Below, piece by piece: positions 1 through 9,025 of a stretch of 64,000 bases of DNA. Both the position numbers and the translations under genes were made by a program. The notes under the pieces are model-generated. The model did not search any database and was not told the DNA's origin. It saw nothing but the letters and a program-made list of their open reading frames with translations. The stretch covers positions 62,001-126,000 of the forward strand of contig CACSJR010000014.1 of the NCBI GenBank assembly GCA_902706235.1. Direction: 5' to 3'. Position 1 is the first letter of the stretch. Every line of letters begins with the position of its first letter. This DNA comes from Citrobacter sp. 18056. GTDB lineage: Bacteria; Pseudomonadota; Gammaproteobacteria; Enterobacterales; Enterobacteriaceae.

Positions 1-1477
1 GGCGACGTTCATGCAGGTGCTGGACTCGACGATTGCTAACGTGGCGATCCCCACCATTGCTGGTAACCTTGGCTCATCGCTGAGTCAGGGAACGTGGGTT
101 ATTACCTCGTTCGGGGTGGCGAACGCCATTTCCATTCCGATTACCGGCTGGCTGGCAAAACGTGTGGGCGAGGTAAAACTGTTTACCTGGTCCACCATCG
201 CCTTCGTTATCGCCTCCTGGGCGTGTGGCGTGTCGAGCAGCCTGACGATGCTGATTTTCTTCCGCGTCATTCAGGGTATCGTTGCCGGTCCGCTGATCCC
301 GCTTTCGCAGAGTCTGCTGTTAAACAACTACCCGCCAGCAAAACGCGCCGTGGCGCTGGCGTTGTGGTCGATGACAGTTATCGTTGCACCGATTTGCGGC
401 CCAATCCTCGGCGGTTATATCAGTGACAACTATCACTGGGGTTGGATCTTCTTCATCAACGTGCCGATTGGTGCGGTGGTGGTGCTGTTAACCCTGCAAA
501 GCCTGCGCGGACGCGAAACCCGAACCGAACATCGCCGCATTGATGCCATTGGCCTGGCGCTTCTGGTGGTCGGGATTGGCAGTCTGCAGGTCATGCTCGA
601 TCGCGGGAAAGAGCTCGACTGGTTTAACTCTACCGAAGTCATTGTCCTGACCATCGTCGCGGTGGTGGCGATAAGCTTCTTGATTGTCTGGGAGCTAACG
701 GACGAGAACCCGATAGTCGATCTCTCGCTCTTCAAATCGCGAAACTTTACCATCGGCTGTTTATGTATCAGCCTGGCCTATATGCTCTACTTCGGCGCGA
801 TCGTTTTGCTGCCGCAGCTGCTGCAGGAGGTATATGGCTACACGGCCACCTGGGCGGGTCTGGCATCGGCGCCGGTGGGAATATTACCCGTTATTCTGTC
901 GCCGATTATCGGCCGCTTTGCGCATAAGATAGATATGCGCCGGCTGGTGACCTTCAGCTTCATTATGTACGCGGTGTGCTTCTACTGGCGTGCGTATACC
1001 TTCGAACCGGGAATGGACTTTGGCGCATCGGCGTGGCCACAGTTTATACAGGGCTTCGCGGTGGCGTGCTTCTTTATGCCACTGACCACCATCACCCTTT
1101 CCGGCCTTGGGCCAGAGCGGATGGCGGCGGCATCGAGCCTGTCGAACTTTACCCGTACGCTGGCGGGCTCTATCGGTACGTCAATAACGACCACCATGTG
1201 GAGTAACCGTGAAGCGCTACATCACGCACAGCTGACCGAGTCGGTGAATCCTTTTAACCCGAATGCGCAGCAGATGTACGGCCAGCTTCAGGATTTAGGG
1301 ATGTCGGAGCAGCAGGCCTCCGGCTGGCTGGCACAGCAGATCACCAACCAGGGATTGATCATTTCCGCGAACGAAATCTTCTGGATGTCGGCGGGGATCT
1401 TCATCGTACTTCTGGGGCTCATCTGGCTCGCCAGACCGCCGTTTGGCGCAGGTGGTGGTGGCGGTGGTGCGCACTAA
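1..1477 (+). CDS. emrB: EmrB multidrug efflux MFS transporter, 5' end outside window
   Basis: Inner-membrane drug:H+ antiporter of the DHA2 (14-TM) major facilitator family; with EmrA and TolC it forms a tripartite pump for hydrophobic uncouplers and drugs. The frame is open from base 2 (reading Ala-Thr-Phe before the first visible Met at 11), so about 21 N-terminal residues lie outside the window and the Met at 11 is internal. Visible motifs include LDSTIANVAIPTIA in TM1, the motif-A-like GWLAKRVGE loop, and the motif-C-like segment APICGPILGGYI. The C-terminus ends in a Gly-rich GAGGGGGGAH tail as in E. coli EmrB. A strong terminator follows. Identity is near certain. Confidence 0.97.
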   Translation, partial: ATFMQVLDSTIANVAIPTIAGNLGSSLSQGTWVITSFGVANAISIPITGWLAKRVGEVKLFTWSTIAFVIASWACGVSSSLTMLIFFRVIQGIVAGPLIPLSQSLLLNNYPPAKRAVALALWSMTVIVAPICGPILGGYISDNYHWGWIFFINVPIGAVVVLLTLQSLRGRETRTEHRRIDAIGLALLVVGIGSLQVMLDRGKELDWFNSTEVIVLTIVAVVAISFLIVWELTDENPIVDLSLFKSRNFTIGCLCISLAYMLYFGAIVLLPQLLQEVYGYTATWAGLASAPVGILPVILSPIIGRFAHKIDMRRLVTFSFIMYAVCFYWRAYTFEPGMDFGASAWPQFIQGFAVACFFMPLTTITLSGLGPERMAAASSLSNFTRTLAGSIGTSITTTMWSNREALHHAQLTESVNPFNPNAQQMYGQLQDLGMSEQQASGWLAQQITNQGLIISANEIFWMSAGIFIVLLGLIWLARPPFGAGGGGGGAH

Positions 1478-1494
1478 CGTATCGTGAATAACAG

Positions 1495-1523
1495 GACCCT
1501 CCTTTTACAGAGGGTCTTTTTTT
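1495..1523 (+). terminator. Rho-independent terminator of emrB
   Basis: A 7-bp stem GACCCTC/GAGGGTC with an 8-nt loop is followed by seven T residues, 18 bases after the emrB stop codon. Confidence 0.9.
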
Positions 1524-1613
1524 GTCCATTTCTCGCAAGACTCTGTCACATCCGCTAAAGCGCTGCACCCTGCTCTTCCGTCAGGATTAAACCCACGACA
1601 AGAGGAGAATCCC

Positions 1614-3272
1614 ATGCTGAACAACCCCGCTGAAAAATATCGCCCCTGGCCCGTTTTATCCTTACCGGACCGCCGCTGGCCGGACAACACGCTGACTCAT
1701 GCCCCGCGCTGGTTATCAACGGATTTGCGCGACGGGAACCAGGCTCTCGCCGAGCCGATGGACGCCGAACGCAAGTTGCAGTTCTGGGATTTACTGCTGC
1801 GCTGCGGCTTTAAAGAAATTGAAGTGGCGTTTCCGTCCGCATCGCAAACGGACTTCAATTTTGTCCGCCAGCTGATTGAGGAGAAACGCATTCCGGAAAA
1901 CGTCACAATCCAGGTCTTAACCCAGGCACGTGAAGATCTTATCCTGCGCACCTTCGAGTCGCTGCGTGGGGCCCTCCGGGCGACGGTCCATCTCTATAAC
2001 GCCACTGCCCCATTGTTTCGCCGTCTGGTATTTGGCATGGAAAAAGCACAAATAGTGGAACTGGCGACACGCTCCACGCGCCTTATTCGTCAGCATTGCG
2101 AGGCCCAGCCGGACACCCTTTGGCAATATGAGTATTCGCCGGAAACATTCTGCTTTACCGAGCCTGAGTTCGCGCTGGAAATTTGTGAAGCCGTGGCGGC
2201 TGTTTGGGAACCCTCCGCCAGCCGACCGATGATCATCAACCTTCCCGCGACGGTGGAAGTGAATACCCCCAACGTGTATGCCGATCAGATTGAATACTTC
2301 TGCCGTCACTTCTCGCGCCGCGATGATGTGTGTATTAGCGTGCATCCGCATAACGATCGTGGAACCGGCGTCGCAAGCGCCGAGCTGGCGGTAATGGCCG
2401 GAGCTGACCGCGTGGAAGGATGTCTGTTTGGCAACGGTGAGCGCACGGGCAACGTTTGTCTGGTGACACTGGCGATGAACCTTTACAGCCAGGGCGTTTC
2501 GCCGGGGCTGGATTTCAGCGAGATGAAACAGGTCGTTGAGGTAGTAGAGAGCTGTAATCAGCTGCCGGTTCATCCGCGTCATCCGTGGGCCGGAAGCCTG
2601 GCTTACACCGCATTCTCCGGCTCGCATCAGGATGCTATCAAGAAAGGCTTTGATGCACGTAAGCCCAACGAACACTGGGAAATGCCCTATCTGCCAGTCG
2701 ATCCGCAGGATATCGGCTGTAGCTATGAGGCGGTTATCCGCGTGAACAGTCAGTCAGGAAAAAGCGGTAGCGCATGGCTTATCGAGCAGAATCACGGCCT
2801 GACGTTGCCGCGGGCGTTGCAGCAGGATTTCAGCCAGCATGTACAGCGTGAAACCGACGCTCACGGCCGGGAAATGACTCACAATGCACTGTGGCGGCTG
2901 TTCCGTTCCCGCTACGGCCTGATCACACAGCCGGCCCTGCAGCTGAAAGATTATAAGAGCGAGAGTCAGCACAACGGCGAGCTGTTATTGCAGGCGACGC
3001 TGCTGATTAATGGGGAGAGCTGGCACTTGCAGGGTAGAGGCAATGGTCTGCTTTCGGCGGCAGTCAATGGCCTGACGCGTTTGCACAAGCAGACGCTGGT
3101 AATTAAGGACTATCACGAACACACGCTGGGAGAACGTAGCGACAGCCGATCGGTGGCCTATATTCGCTGTCTGTCAGCAGATGGCAGCAGCCAGTGGGGT
3201 GTCGGCATCGACAGCGATATTTCACGGGCATCACTTCAGGCGCTGCTCAACGCCGTCGGCGCGCGGTCCTAA
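1614..3272 (+). CDS. 2-isopropylmalate synthase, type 2 (LeuA-like)
   Basis: Predicted to condense acetyl-CoA with 2-oxoisovalerate (or a related 2-oxo acid) as in the first committed step of leucine synthesis. The N-terminal TIM barrel starts with STDLRDGNQALAEPMD and carries the metal-ligand segment HPHNDRGTGVASAELA and the glycine-rich NGERTGN. The last ~120 residues (from about 430) form a LeuA-type dimer/regulatory domain. At 552 aa it matches the long type-2 enzymes of actinobacteria rather than the ~520-aa LeuA of the E. coli leu operon. The start is set by GAGGAG six bases upstream. It stands alone, away from leuBCD, and its stop overlaps the stop of the convergent AraC-type gene. It may be a second isoform with a different substrate or control; the substrate is inferred from the family. 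Confidence 0.85.
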   Translation: MLNNPAEKYRPWPVLSLPDRRWPDNTLTHAPRWLSTDLRDGNQALAEPMDAERKLQFWDLLLRCGFKEIEVAFPSASQTDFNFVRQLIEEKRIPENVTIQVLTQAREDLILRTFESLRGALRATVHLYNATAPLFRRLVFGMEKAQIVELATRSTRLIRQHCEAQPDTLWQYEYSPETFCFTEPEFALEICEAVAAVWEPSASRPMIINLPATVEVNTPNVYADQIEYFCRHFSRRDDVCISVHPHNDRGTGVASAELAVMAGADRVEGCLFGNGERTGNVCLVTLAMNLYSQGVSPGLDFSEMKQVVEVVESCNQLPVHPRHPWAGSLAYTAFSGSHQDAIKKGFDARKPNEHWEMPYLPVDPQDIGCSYEAVIRVNSQSGKSGSAWLIEQNHGLTLPRALQQDFSQHVQRETDAHGREMTHNALWRLFRSRYGLITQPALQLKDYKSESQHNGELLLQATLLINGESWHLQGRGNGLLSAAVNGLTRLHKQTLVIKDYHEHTLGERSDSRSVAYIRCLSADGSSQWGVGIDSDISRASLQALLNAVGARS

Positions 3273-4033
3273 TCGCTATAAAAATACTCGCTGGGTGACG
3301 TGCCCATCACCCGGCGAAACATGGCGGTGAATGCGCTATGGCTACCATACCCGAGGTCGAGAGCCACTCTGAGTACCGATTGCCCCTGGGCCAGCCGCAC
3401 CAGCGCTTCCATTAATCGGGCGCGCCTAACCCACTCACTCCAGGTCAACGCCGTCTGCTGCTGAAAATGACGGTTAAGAGTGCGCTCACTCATATTGGCC
3501 ACGCTTGCCGCCCGGCGGCTGTCCCACCCGTCGGCAGGGCTTTGCCGCATCTTCTGACACAGCGCGCGCAGAGCAACGTCCTGCGGCTCCGGTAGGCCAA
3601 AAGGTAGCACCTGCATGCCGCGGATCTCATCGAGGATCAACTCATAGATCCTTTCTTCGCGGCTGCCCGGCGCATACTTTTCGGCAAGATTTAGTGAAGC
3701 AACGATAAGCTCCCGCAGCAACGGCGAGATCTGCACAATCTGGCAGGTCGCGGGCAGAAACGCGCGGGCCAGCGGATCGATAAACAACGTGCGGGCCGCC
3801 ACGTGTCCAGTCGTGCGCAGCGCGTGGGGCGTGCCAGCAGGCAGCCAGACGCCGCGCCCCGGCGGCACTACCCAGCATCCTTCCTGCGTATCTACCCGAA
3901 CAACACCGCTCAGAATATGCAGCAGCTGGGCACAGTCGTGCTGATGCCAGGGTTCACTATCGCCGTGCGCATAGTCATGGGCAAAGGGAACAAGCGGGCG
4001 ATGGATGAAGGAGAACGTTAGGGTTGTGGTCAT
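3269..4033 (-). CDS. AraC-family transcriptional regulator with cupin domain
   Basis: A cytoplasmic one-component regulator. The N-terminal cupin-like sensor is visible around EPWHQHDCAQLLHILSG and the VPPGRGVWLPAGTPH motif. The C-terminal ~100 residues hold two helix-turn-helix units, with the AraC signature LDLGYGSHSAFTAMFRRVMG followed by TSPSEY. I chose the internal Met at 4033 (254 aa) because the upstream ATG at 4084 lies inside the luxS terminator stem. It is convergent with the isopropylmalate synthase gene, and the two stops overlap. The overall layout (cupin plus short AraC domain) resembles NimR-type regulators. Effector and targets are unknown. Confidence 0.85.
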   Translation of the reverse strand: MTTTLTFSFIHRPLVPFAHDYAHGDSEPWHQHDCAQLLHILSGVVRVDTQEGCWVVPPGRGVWLPAGTPHALRTTGHVAARTLFIDPLARAFLPATCQIVQISPLLRELIVASLNLAEKYAPGSREERIYELILDEIRGMQVLPFGLPEPQDVALRALCQKMRQSPADGWDSRRAASVANMSERTLNRHFQQQTALTWSEWVRRARLMEALVRLAQGQSVLRVALDLGYGSHSAFTAMFRRVMGTSPSEYFYSD

Positions 4034-4068
4034 TGGCGCAATCGCGGTGGCAGGCCTGAGAGGAAGAT

Positions 4069-4094
4069 AAAAAACCCGGCGCATTAGGCCGGGT
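4069..4094 (-). terminator. Terminator downstream of luxS
   Basis: On the minus strand a 7-bp stem ACCCGGC/GCCGGGT is followed by six T residues, 15 bases past the luxS stop. Confidence 0.88.
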
Positions 4095-4108
4095 ATCTAA
4101 AGAGAATA

Positions 4109-4624
4109 CTAGATGTGCAGTTCCTGCAGCTTCTCTTTTGGCAGCGCCAGCTCATCATTGCTGTTCACACGAACACCGCGGTCAATGATATGACGGGCGA
4201 TTTCCTGTGCTTCTTCCAGCGAGTGCATGGTGTACGTCCCGCACTGATAGACGTTCAGCTCTGGGATCTGGTTCTGCTCTTTCACCTTCAGCACGTCGGC
4301 CATCGCCGCTTTCCATGCTTCGGCTACGCGGGATTCGTCCGGCGTGCCAATCAGGCTCATGTAGAAGCCGGTGCGGCAGCCCATTGGGGAAATGTCGATG
4401 ATTTCCACGCCGTTGCCGTTGAGATGATCGCGCATGAAGCCCGCGAACAGGTGCTCAAGAGTATGAATGCCGCGCTCTGGCATCACTTCTTTGTTCGGTA
4501 CGCAGAAGCGCAGATCAAAGACGGTGATTTCATCGCCGTGTGGCGTGTGCATGGATTTCGCTACACGAACAGCAGGGGCTTCCATTCGGGTATGGTCGAC
4601 AGTGAAGCTATCTAATAACGGCAT
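4109..4624 (-). CDS. luxS: S-ribosylhomocysteine lyase (autoinducer-2 synthase)
   Basis: Converts S-ribosylhomocysteine to homocysteine and DPD, the precursor of the quorum signal AI-2, as part of the activated methyl cycle. The 171-aa length is that of the family. The metal-binding HTLEH motif is at residues 54-58 and the catalytic Cys is in MGCRTGFYM (about residue 83). A GGAG ribosome site lies six bases before the ATG. It is monocistronic, with its own terminator. The sRNA gene micA lies between luxS and gshA, divergent from luxS, as in E. coli. Confidence 0.98.
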   Translation of the reverse strand: MPLLDSFTVDHTRMEAPAVRVAKSMHTPHGDEITVFDLRFCVPNKEVMPERGIHTLEHLFAGFMRDHLNGNGVEIIDISPMGCRTGFYMSLIGTPDESRVAEAWKAAMADVLKVKEQNQIPELNVYQCGTYTMHSLEEAQEIARHIIDRGVRVNSNDELALPKEKLQELHI

Positions 4625-4711
4625 TTTGTCTCCTCCGAACTCTTCTCATCCCTTGTGCCATAAGGGCTACGCGGAAAATATTACGAAGAGTATGTTTTTT
4701 TTGAAATTAAC

Positions 4712-4739
4712 TGAACTCTTTGTTCGCAGGCGAGTCTTA
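4712..4739 (+). promoter_or_regulatory. Sigma-E promoter of micA
   Basis: TGAACTC, 16 bases, then TCTTA fits the envelope-stress sigma-E pattern and ends six bases before the inferred micA start. MicA is known to be sigma-E driven in E. coli. Confidence 0.7.
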
Positions 4740-4745
4740 CTCTAT

Positions 4746-4818
4746 GAAAGACGCGCATTTGTTATCATCATCCCTGTATTCAGAGATGAAATTTTGGCCA
4801 CATTACTGTGGCCTTTTT
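4746..4818 (+). ncRNA. micA: MicA small RNA
   Basis: Hfq-dependent antisense sRNA that represses ompA and other outer-membrane protein mRNAs when sigma-E is active. The 5' region GAAAGACGCGCATTTGTTAT matches E. coli MicA. It is followed by the conserved CATCATCCCTG stretch, and the RNA ends in a GGCCAC/GTGGCC stem with a T run. Only the terminator loop and one or two bases differ from the E. coli RNA as I remember it. Position between luxS and gshA is the canonical one. Confidence 0.93.
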
Positions 4819-4826
4819 CTTTTCTG

Positions 4827-6383
4827 TCAGGCGTGACGTGCGACCAGCTCGGAGAACGGCTCTGTATCCGCCTCTTCAGTCTGACGCTGACGTGCTAACG
4901 AAGCTTCACGCTCCGCTTCAAAATCCGCTTCGCTCAAAATCTCCAGCGGTTCTTCACGCAGCATTTTACGATATTCATCGCCCAGCGCTTTGCCGGTGCC
5001 ACCAATGCCACTCTCAAGCATAGAACGCAAAATACGTGCTGAGAACGTTAATTCCGGATTATCAAAGCTTGCGACCAGCTCGTCACACACCTTCTGATAC
5101 GCTTCGCCGCCTTCGATGCCGTCCAGCGTCTGCGCCACACGACGCAAATCAGCAAACAGGTCTTTGCCGACCTGAGCCAGCGGGAACTGTGCTGTTTCAC
5201 AGCCAATGCCCAGCGTCAGACCCGGTTTACGACCTTCCAGAATCACACGATTCCAGTTAGTGCGAGTACACAACAGCTCATCGCTGCTCATTTCTGGCGC
5301 ATCTGCCAGCACGCACCAGACCATGAACAGGTCGAGGAAGCGAACCTGCTGCTCGTCCACACCAATTGGCGAGAACGGGTTGATGTCCAGCGAACGCACT
5401 TCGATATATTCAATACCGCCACGCAGTAGCGCATCCGACGGCGTTTCACCGCTGCGAGTGACGCGTTTTGGACGAATCGGCGCGTACAGTTCATTCTCAA
5501 TCTGCAAAATGTTGCTGTTAATCTGCAGATAGTGACCGTCTTTTGCCAGACCAATTTTGGCGTACTCTTCTGACGGCGTTTTGATCGCCCGCTTCAATCC
5601 TGCCACATACTCGTGGAGATCGTTAAACGTAATTCCGAGATTACTTTGCGACTTATTGGTATAACCCAGATCGCTCAAACGCAGAGACGTCGCGTACGGC
5701 AGGTAATACATGCCGCCCTCGGTTTTCTCAAACGGCAGCGTGGTCGGTTTGCCCTGCAAGAACGATGAGCAAATGGCCGGAGAAGCCCCGAACAGATACG
5801 GGATCACCCAACCAAAGCGGTAGTAGTTGCGGATCAGGCGGAAATAGCCAGCAGAGATAGCCTCTGTGCCGTCTTCCTTGCCTTCTATGCCACACTTTGC
5901 CTGCCAGAACGCCATCGGCAGCGAGAAGTTGTAATGCACGCCGGAGATGGTCTGCATCAGCGCACCGTAACGGTTTTTCAGCCCTTCACGGTACAGCGTT
6001 TTCAGACGACCCACGTTAGAGGTGCCGTACTGTGCCAGCTCGATATCCTGGCCTGGCGCGATATAGCATGGCATGCTCAGTGGCCACATGCGCTCGTCGC
6101 CGATATGGCGTGCGGTGTGTCGATGCACGTCACGCAGCAGCGTCAGCATGTGGTCAATGTCGCCATCTACCGGAGTGATAAACTCCAGCAATGCTTCGGC
6201 AAAGTCAGTTGTAATCCATTTATGGGTCAGTGCTGAACCCAGTTCTACCGGGTGACCCGTTGTTGCCAATGAGCCATCAGCATTAACGCGCAGCGTTTCG
6301 CGCTCAAGACCGCGTTGGATCCCCTGAACTGCCTGAGGATTTTTTTCCAGCCAGGTCAGCGCCTGTGATACGTCCGGGATCAA
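4827..6383 (-). CDS. gshA: Glutamate–cysteine ligase
   Basis: Catalyses the ATP-dependent first step of glutathione synthesis, joining glutamate and cysteine. The 518-aa length equals E. coli GshA (type-1 gamma-proteobacterial family). Conserved segments include [14 protein letters not shown] near the N-terminus and [20 protein letters not shown] in the ATP/Mg site. The start codon is TTG, preceded by GGGAGG at good spacing, the same rare start used by E. coli gshA. It is followed at a short distance by yqaA upstream on the same strand. Confidence 0.98.
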   Translation of the reverse strand: MIPDVSQALTWLEKNPQAVQGIQRGLERETLRVNADGSLATTGHPVELGSALTHKWITTDFAEALLEFITPVDGDIDHMLTLLRDVHRHTARHIGDERMWPLSMPCYIAPGQDIELAQYGTSNVGRLKTLYREGLKNRYGALMQTISGVHYNFSLPMAFWQAKCGIEGKEDGTEAISAGYFRLIRNYYRFGWVIPYLFGASPAICSSFLQGKPTTLPFEKTEGGMYYLPYATSLRLSDLGYTNKSQSNLGITFNDLHEYVAGLKRAIKTPSEEYAKIGLAKDGHYLQINSNILQIENELYAPIRPKRVTRSGETPSDALLRGGIEYIEVRSLDINPFSPIGVDEQQVRFLDLFMVWCVLADAPEMSSDELLCTRTNWNRVILEGRKPGLTLGIGCETAQFPLAQVGKDLFADLRRVAQTLDGIEGGEAYQKVCDELVASFDNPELTFSARILRSMLESGIGGTGKALGDEYRKMLREEPLEILSEADFEAEREASLARQRQTEEADTEPFSELVARHA

Positions 6384-6461
6384 ATTGACCTCCCGCCTGT
6401 CGAAATCATTTTATTAAGCATAATTGTAATGGTTGACGATTAAAGGTCACAATCAATCCAA

Positions 6462-6890
6462 TTAGTGCCACCACGTCATACCCTGAAGCGTCGCTGCGGC
6501 GATAGCCACATAGCGCAACGCCTTGCCAAGGCATAAGAAAAAAAGCACCGGTCCCCAGGAAAGACGCATCCATCCTGCCAGGACACACAGTAAATCGCCG
6601 ATAACCGGCATCCAGCTAAGTAATAGTGTGGCCGCGCCATAACGTCTTAGCCAGCCCATCGCTTTCTCCCGCCAACGCGAATTATCACGCTGCGGAAATA
6701 AACGCCCAAGAATAACGTTAGTTACCCCTCCAAGGCTATTACCCATTGTTGCTATTAATACGAGTAACCACGGATGGCTGACGCCCGCTATCAGCATGCC
6801 TATCAGGACAACTTCTGAATTTCCGGGTAACAGCGTGGCGCTCAGAAAACTACTGGCAAAAAGCGATAACAGTGGGAGCGCGTCACTCAC
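6462..6890 (-). CDS. yqaA: YqaA family small inner-membrane protein
   Basis: A 142-aa integral membrane protein of the SNARE-associated/DedA-like (VTT) group with about four hydrophobic segments. The characteristic ATLLPGNSEVVLIGML and ATMGNSLGGVTNVILGR stretches are visible. Function in E. coli is not established; DedA relatives act in membrane lipid or ion homeostasis. Its ATG overlaps the yqaB stop by four bases, so the two are translationally coupled. Length and order match E. coli. Confidence 0.93.
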   Translation of the reverse strand: MSDALPLLSLFASSFLSATLLPGNSEVVLIGMLIAGVSHPWLLVLIATMGNSLGGVTNVILGRLFPQRDNSRWREKAMGWLRRYGAATLLLSWMPVIGDLLCVLAGWMRLSWGPVLFFLCLGKALRYVAIAAATLQGMTWWH

Positions 6891-7453
6891 AGCAAACGCA
6901 CGTCCACAATATCCATACCCGCACTTTTCGCCGCCTGAATACCAAAATCGGCATCCTCAAACACCACGCATTGCTGCGCAGGGACGCCCATCAGTTCTGC
7001 ACACAGCAAAAACGTATCCGGCGCTGGCTTATGATGAGAGACATTATCGGCAGCAACCACCGCGGTGAAGTACTGGCGCAGGCCCAAATGATTGAGCAAC
7101 GCTTCCGCCATTGCACTTTCACTGCCGGTGCCAACCGCCATCGGACGGCGGCCGTGCCACTCTTTGACAACGTCAATTAGCGGCAACGGGCGCACGGTAT
7201 CCAACAGAATCGCTTTCACGGCGTCCGTTTTCTCACGTGCCAACTGATGGGGATCGAGAGTGGCCTGATTCAGCTCAATGACCGCCTGAGCAATGCGCCA
7301 GGTCGGTGAACCGTTTAAGGCAGCCATGGCGTGTTCATCAAAGCGCATTCCGTATCGCCCGAGAACGTCTCGCCACGCTATAAGATGAGTGGGTTCGGTA
7401 TCAAGGATGGTGCCATCCATGTCGAAAATCAGCCCTGCATAGCGCTCGTACAT
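6887..7453 (-). CDS. yqaB: YqaB, HAD-like sugar-phosphate phosphatase
   Basis: Haloacid dehalogenase-superfamily phosphatase; E. coli YqaB dephosphorylates fructose-1-phosphate and related sugars. Motif I is FDMDGTILDTEP, motif II is VGTGSESA, and the motif III/IV region is HHKPAPDTFLLCAE...FEDADFGIQAA. I took the second of two adjacent ATG codons (188 aa, starting MYERYAG) to match the E. coli protein; a longer reading from 7504 adds 17 residues with no family support. It overlaps yqaA by four bases. Confidence 0.93.
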   Translation of the reverse strand: MYERYAGLIFDMDGTILDTEPTHLIAWRDVLGRYGMRFDEHAMAALNGSPTWRIAQAVIELNQATLDPHQLAREKTDAVKAILLDTVRPLPLIDVVKEWHGRRPMAVGTGSESAMAEALLNHLGLRQYFTAVVAADNVSHHKPAPDTFLLCAELMGVPAQQCVVFEDADFGIQAAKSAGMDIVDVRLL

Positions 7454-7533
7454 CATGTTCTCACTCACCGGATATCGAAACGTTACTTTAACGTAAAACG
7501 TCACTGTTTGTCGCTGCCCGCTGAAGACAACAA

Positions 7534-7554
7534 AGGCACCTGACGGTGCCTTTT
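7534..7554 (-). terminator. Hairpin downstream of the BON lipoprotein gene
   Basis: An 8-bp stem AAGGCACC/GGTGCCTT with a 4-nt loop lies 18 bases after the stop at 7572. T-rich sequence flanks it on both strands, so it may work in either direction. Confidence 0.65.
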
Positions 7555-7571
7555 ATCCGTATTTTCAGACG

Positions 7572-7886
7572 TTACTTGACCTGCATGTCATTCTCAACAA
7601 TGCGAACACCGGTCACGTTGCGGGTTATCTCCACCGCACGGTTGGCAACCTTCTGCGATGAGACGAATCCACTCAGCTGAACGCGCCCTTTAAAGGTCAC
7701 TACGCTGATTTCTGAGGATTTAACGTCTTTATCGTTGAACAGTGCGGATTTCACTTTGGTGGTCACCACGGTGTCATCGATATAGCCGCCAGTGCTTTCC
7801 TTCGTGGAAGAACCTGCACACCCGGCCAGGGACACGCTAACGATAAGAGCTGCACAACATGCAGAGACAGCTTTGAACCATTTCAT
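7572..7886 (-). CDS. BON-domain lipoprotein
   Basis: A 104-aa predicted lipoprotein. The signal peptide MKWFKAVSACCAALIVSVSL ends in a lipobox LAGC, with Cys22 as the acylation site. Residues 35-104 form one BON domain (YIDDTVVTTKVKSALF...GRVQLSGFV...VTGVRIVENDMQV), the phospholipid-binding fold found in OsmY and DolP. The Gly after the lipid Cys region and the absence of Asp at +2 point to the outer membrane. A single BON domain makes it half the size of OsmY or DolP. It sits alone between yqaB and the arginine tRNA cluster, where E. coli K-12 has no such gene. Probably an envelope-stress protein; role not shown. Confidence 0.85.
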   Translation of the reverse strand: MKWFKAVSACCAALIVSVSLAGCAGSSTKESTGGYIDDTVVTTKVKSALFNDKDVKSSEISVVTFKGRVQLSGFVSSQKVANRAVEITRNVTGVRIVENDMQVK

Positions 7887-8078
7887 GGATTTCTCTCCTT
7901 GCTACCTTAAAACAGATTAATCACAGATATAAATTAGCCTGAAAGAGGAAAGATGCCAATAGTAAACAAACGGTTAAAGAATTGTCTGGAAAGTTCATGA
8001 CAAAGTGATATGCGAGAGAACAAAGAGAATGTGTAACAAATGTGAGTATTTAATGCTGGGGGAGGGATTCAAAAAGAA
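7887..8078. other. Intergenic stretch without a recognisable gene
   Basis: Moderately AT-rich sequence between the lipoprotein start and the tRNA-derived repeat. It should hold the lipoprotein promoter, but I cannot assign -35/-10 boxes with confidence. No RNA or protein gene was seen. Confidence 0.5.
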
Positions 8079-8212
8079 TGGTGCATCTGGGAGGATTACT
8101 CGCCGAAGGCTCGCCCTGACGGGCCGTTGCTAAAGCAACGTTATCCTCCCTGGTGCCCGCTGAGAAAGTAACTTTCTCAGGAGTACTATCATCGCTGATA
8201 GCCAGGAGAATA
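8079..8212 (-). repeat. tRNA-Arg-derived spacer repeat, copy 1 (most distal)
   Basis: About 134 bp beginning with a duplicate of the last ~20 bases of the tRNA-Arg gene (TGGTGCATC...GAGGATT on the + strand), followed by a GC-rich hairpin region and an AGAAAGTAACTTTCT palindrome. Near-identical units separate each of the arginine tRNA genes. This copy lies after argQ and has CTGGG instead of CCGGG in the tRNA-like part. Confidence 0.85.
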
Positions 8213-8289
8213 TGGTGCATCCGGGAGGATTCGAACCTCCGACCGCTCGGTTCGTAGCCGAGTACTCTATCCAGCTGAGCTACGGATGC
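8213..8289 (-). tRNA. argQ: tRNA-Arg(ACG), copy 4 of the cluster
   Basis: 77 nt including an encoded CCA. It folds as a standard cloverleaf with acceptor GCATCCG/CGGATGC, anticodon ACG (read as ICG for CGU/CGC/CGA), and T-loop GTTCGAATC. Identical in sequence to the other three copies; it is the last of five tRNA genes in the transcript. Confidence 0.97.
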
Positions 8290-8351
8290 ATCGGAATTAC
8301 TAAGGTACTGCTGACTCAATGTCACTCATCATGCCGCAACACTGATGAAGA

Positions 8352-8485
8352 TGGTGCATCCGGGAGGATTACTCGCCGAAGGCTCGCCCTTTCGGGCCGT
8401 TGCTAAAGCAACGTTATCCTCTCTGGTGCCCGCTGAGAAAGAAACTTTCTCAGGAGTACTATCATCGCTGATAGCCAGGAGAATA
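8352..8485 (-). repeat. tRNA-Arg-derived spacer repeat, copy 2
   Basis: Same unit as at 8079, starting with the 3'-end tRNA duplicate, between argZ and argQ. The body differs from copy 1 at only a few positions (for example CTTTC for CTGAC in a loop). Confidence 0.88.
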
Positions 8486-8562
8486 TGGTGCATCCGGGAG
8501 GATTCGAACCTCCGACCGCTCGGTTCGTAGCCGAGTACTCTATCCAGCTGAGCTACGGATGC
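8486..8562 (-). tRNA. argZ: tRNA-Arg(ACG), copy 3
   Basis: 77-nt cloverleaf with encoded CCA and anticodon ACG, identical to argQ. Flanked on both sides by the cluster's spacer sequences. Confidence 0.97.
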
Positions 8563-8621
8563 ATCGGGACTGCTGTTTTTACTGCTGATTTTGATATCGT
8601 CGAATAACGCTATCAAAGAGA

Positions 8622-8755
8622 GGGTGCATCCGGGAGGATTACTCGCCGAAAGCTCGCCCTTTCGGGCCGTTGCTAAAGCAACGTTATCCTCTCTGGTGCC
8701 CGCTGAGAAAGTAACTTTCTCAGGAGTACTATCATCGCTGATAGCCAAGAGAATA
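8622..8755 (-). repeat. tRNA-Arg-derived spacer repeat, copy 3
   Basis: 134-bp unit starting GGGTGCATCC, between argY and argZ. One base of the duplicated TGG (CCA) end is changed, but the remainder is nearly identical to copy 2. Confidence 0.88.
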
Positions 8756-8832
8756 TGGTGCATCCGGGAGGATTCGAACCTCCGACCGCTCGGTTCGTAG
8801 CCGAGTACTCTATCCAGCTGAGCTACGGATGC
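8756..8832 (-). tRNA. argY: tRNA-Arg(ACG), copy 2
   Basis: 77-nt cloverleaf with encoded CCA and anticodon ACG, identical to the neighbours. Confidence 0.97.
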
Positions 8833-8894
8833 ATCGGAATTACTAAGGTACTGCTGACTCAATGTCACTCATCATGCCGCAACACTGATGAAGA

Positions 8895-9025
8895 TGGTGC
8901 ATCCGGGAGGATTACTCGCCGAAGGCTCGCCCTTCTGGGCCGTTACTAAAGCAACGTTATTTTCCCTGCCCACTGAGAATGAGAGTTTCTCTGGAATACT
9001 GTCATCGCTGACGGCCAGGAAAATA
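8895..9025 (-). repeat. tRNA-Arg-derived spacer repeat, copy 4 (most diverged)
   Basis: 131-bp unit between argV and argY. It has the same tRNA-like head, but the inner part has drifted (CCCTGCCCACTGAGAATGAG region), so it is the oldest or least homogenised copy. Confidence 0.85.

Noticed and set aside
1917-2675. 252-codon minus-strand frame opposite the isopropylmalate synthase gene
   Set aside because: Antisense shadow; no motif or upstream signal.
4034-4084. Longer AraC protein starting at 4084
   Set aside because: The ATG lies inside the luxS terminator hairpin, and the extra residues have no family support.
4467-4898. 143-codon plus-strand frame across luxS and micA
   Set aside because: It overlaps the luxS 5' end in antisense and the MicA sRNA; no protein features.
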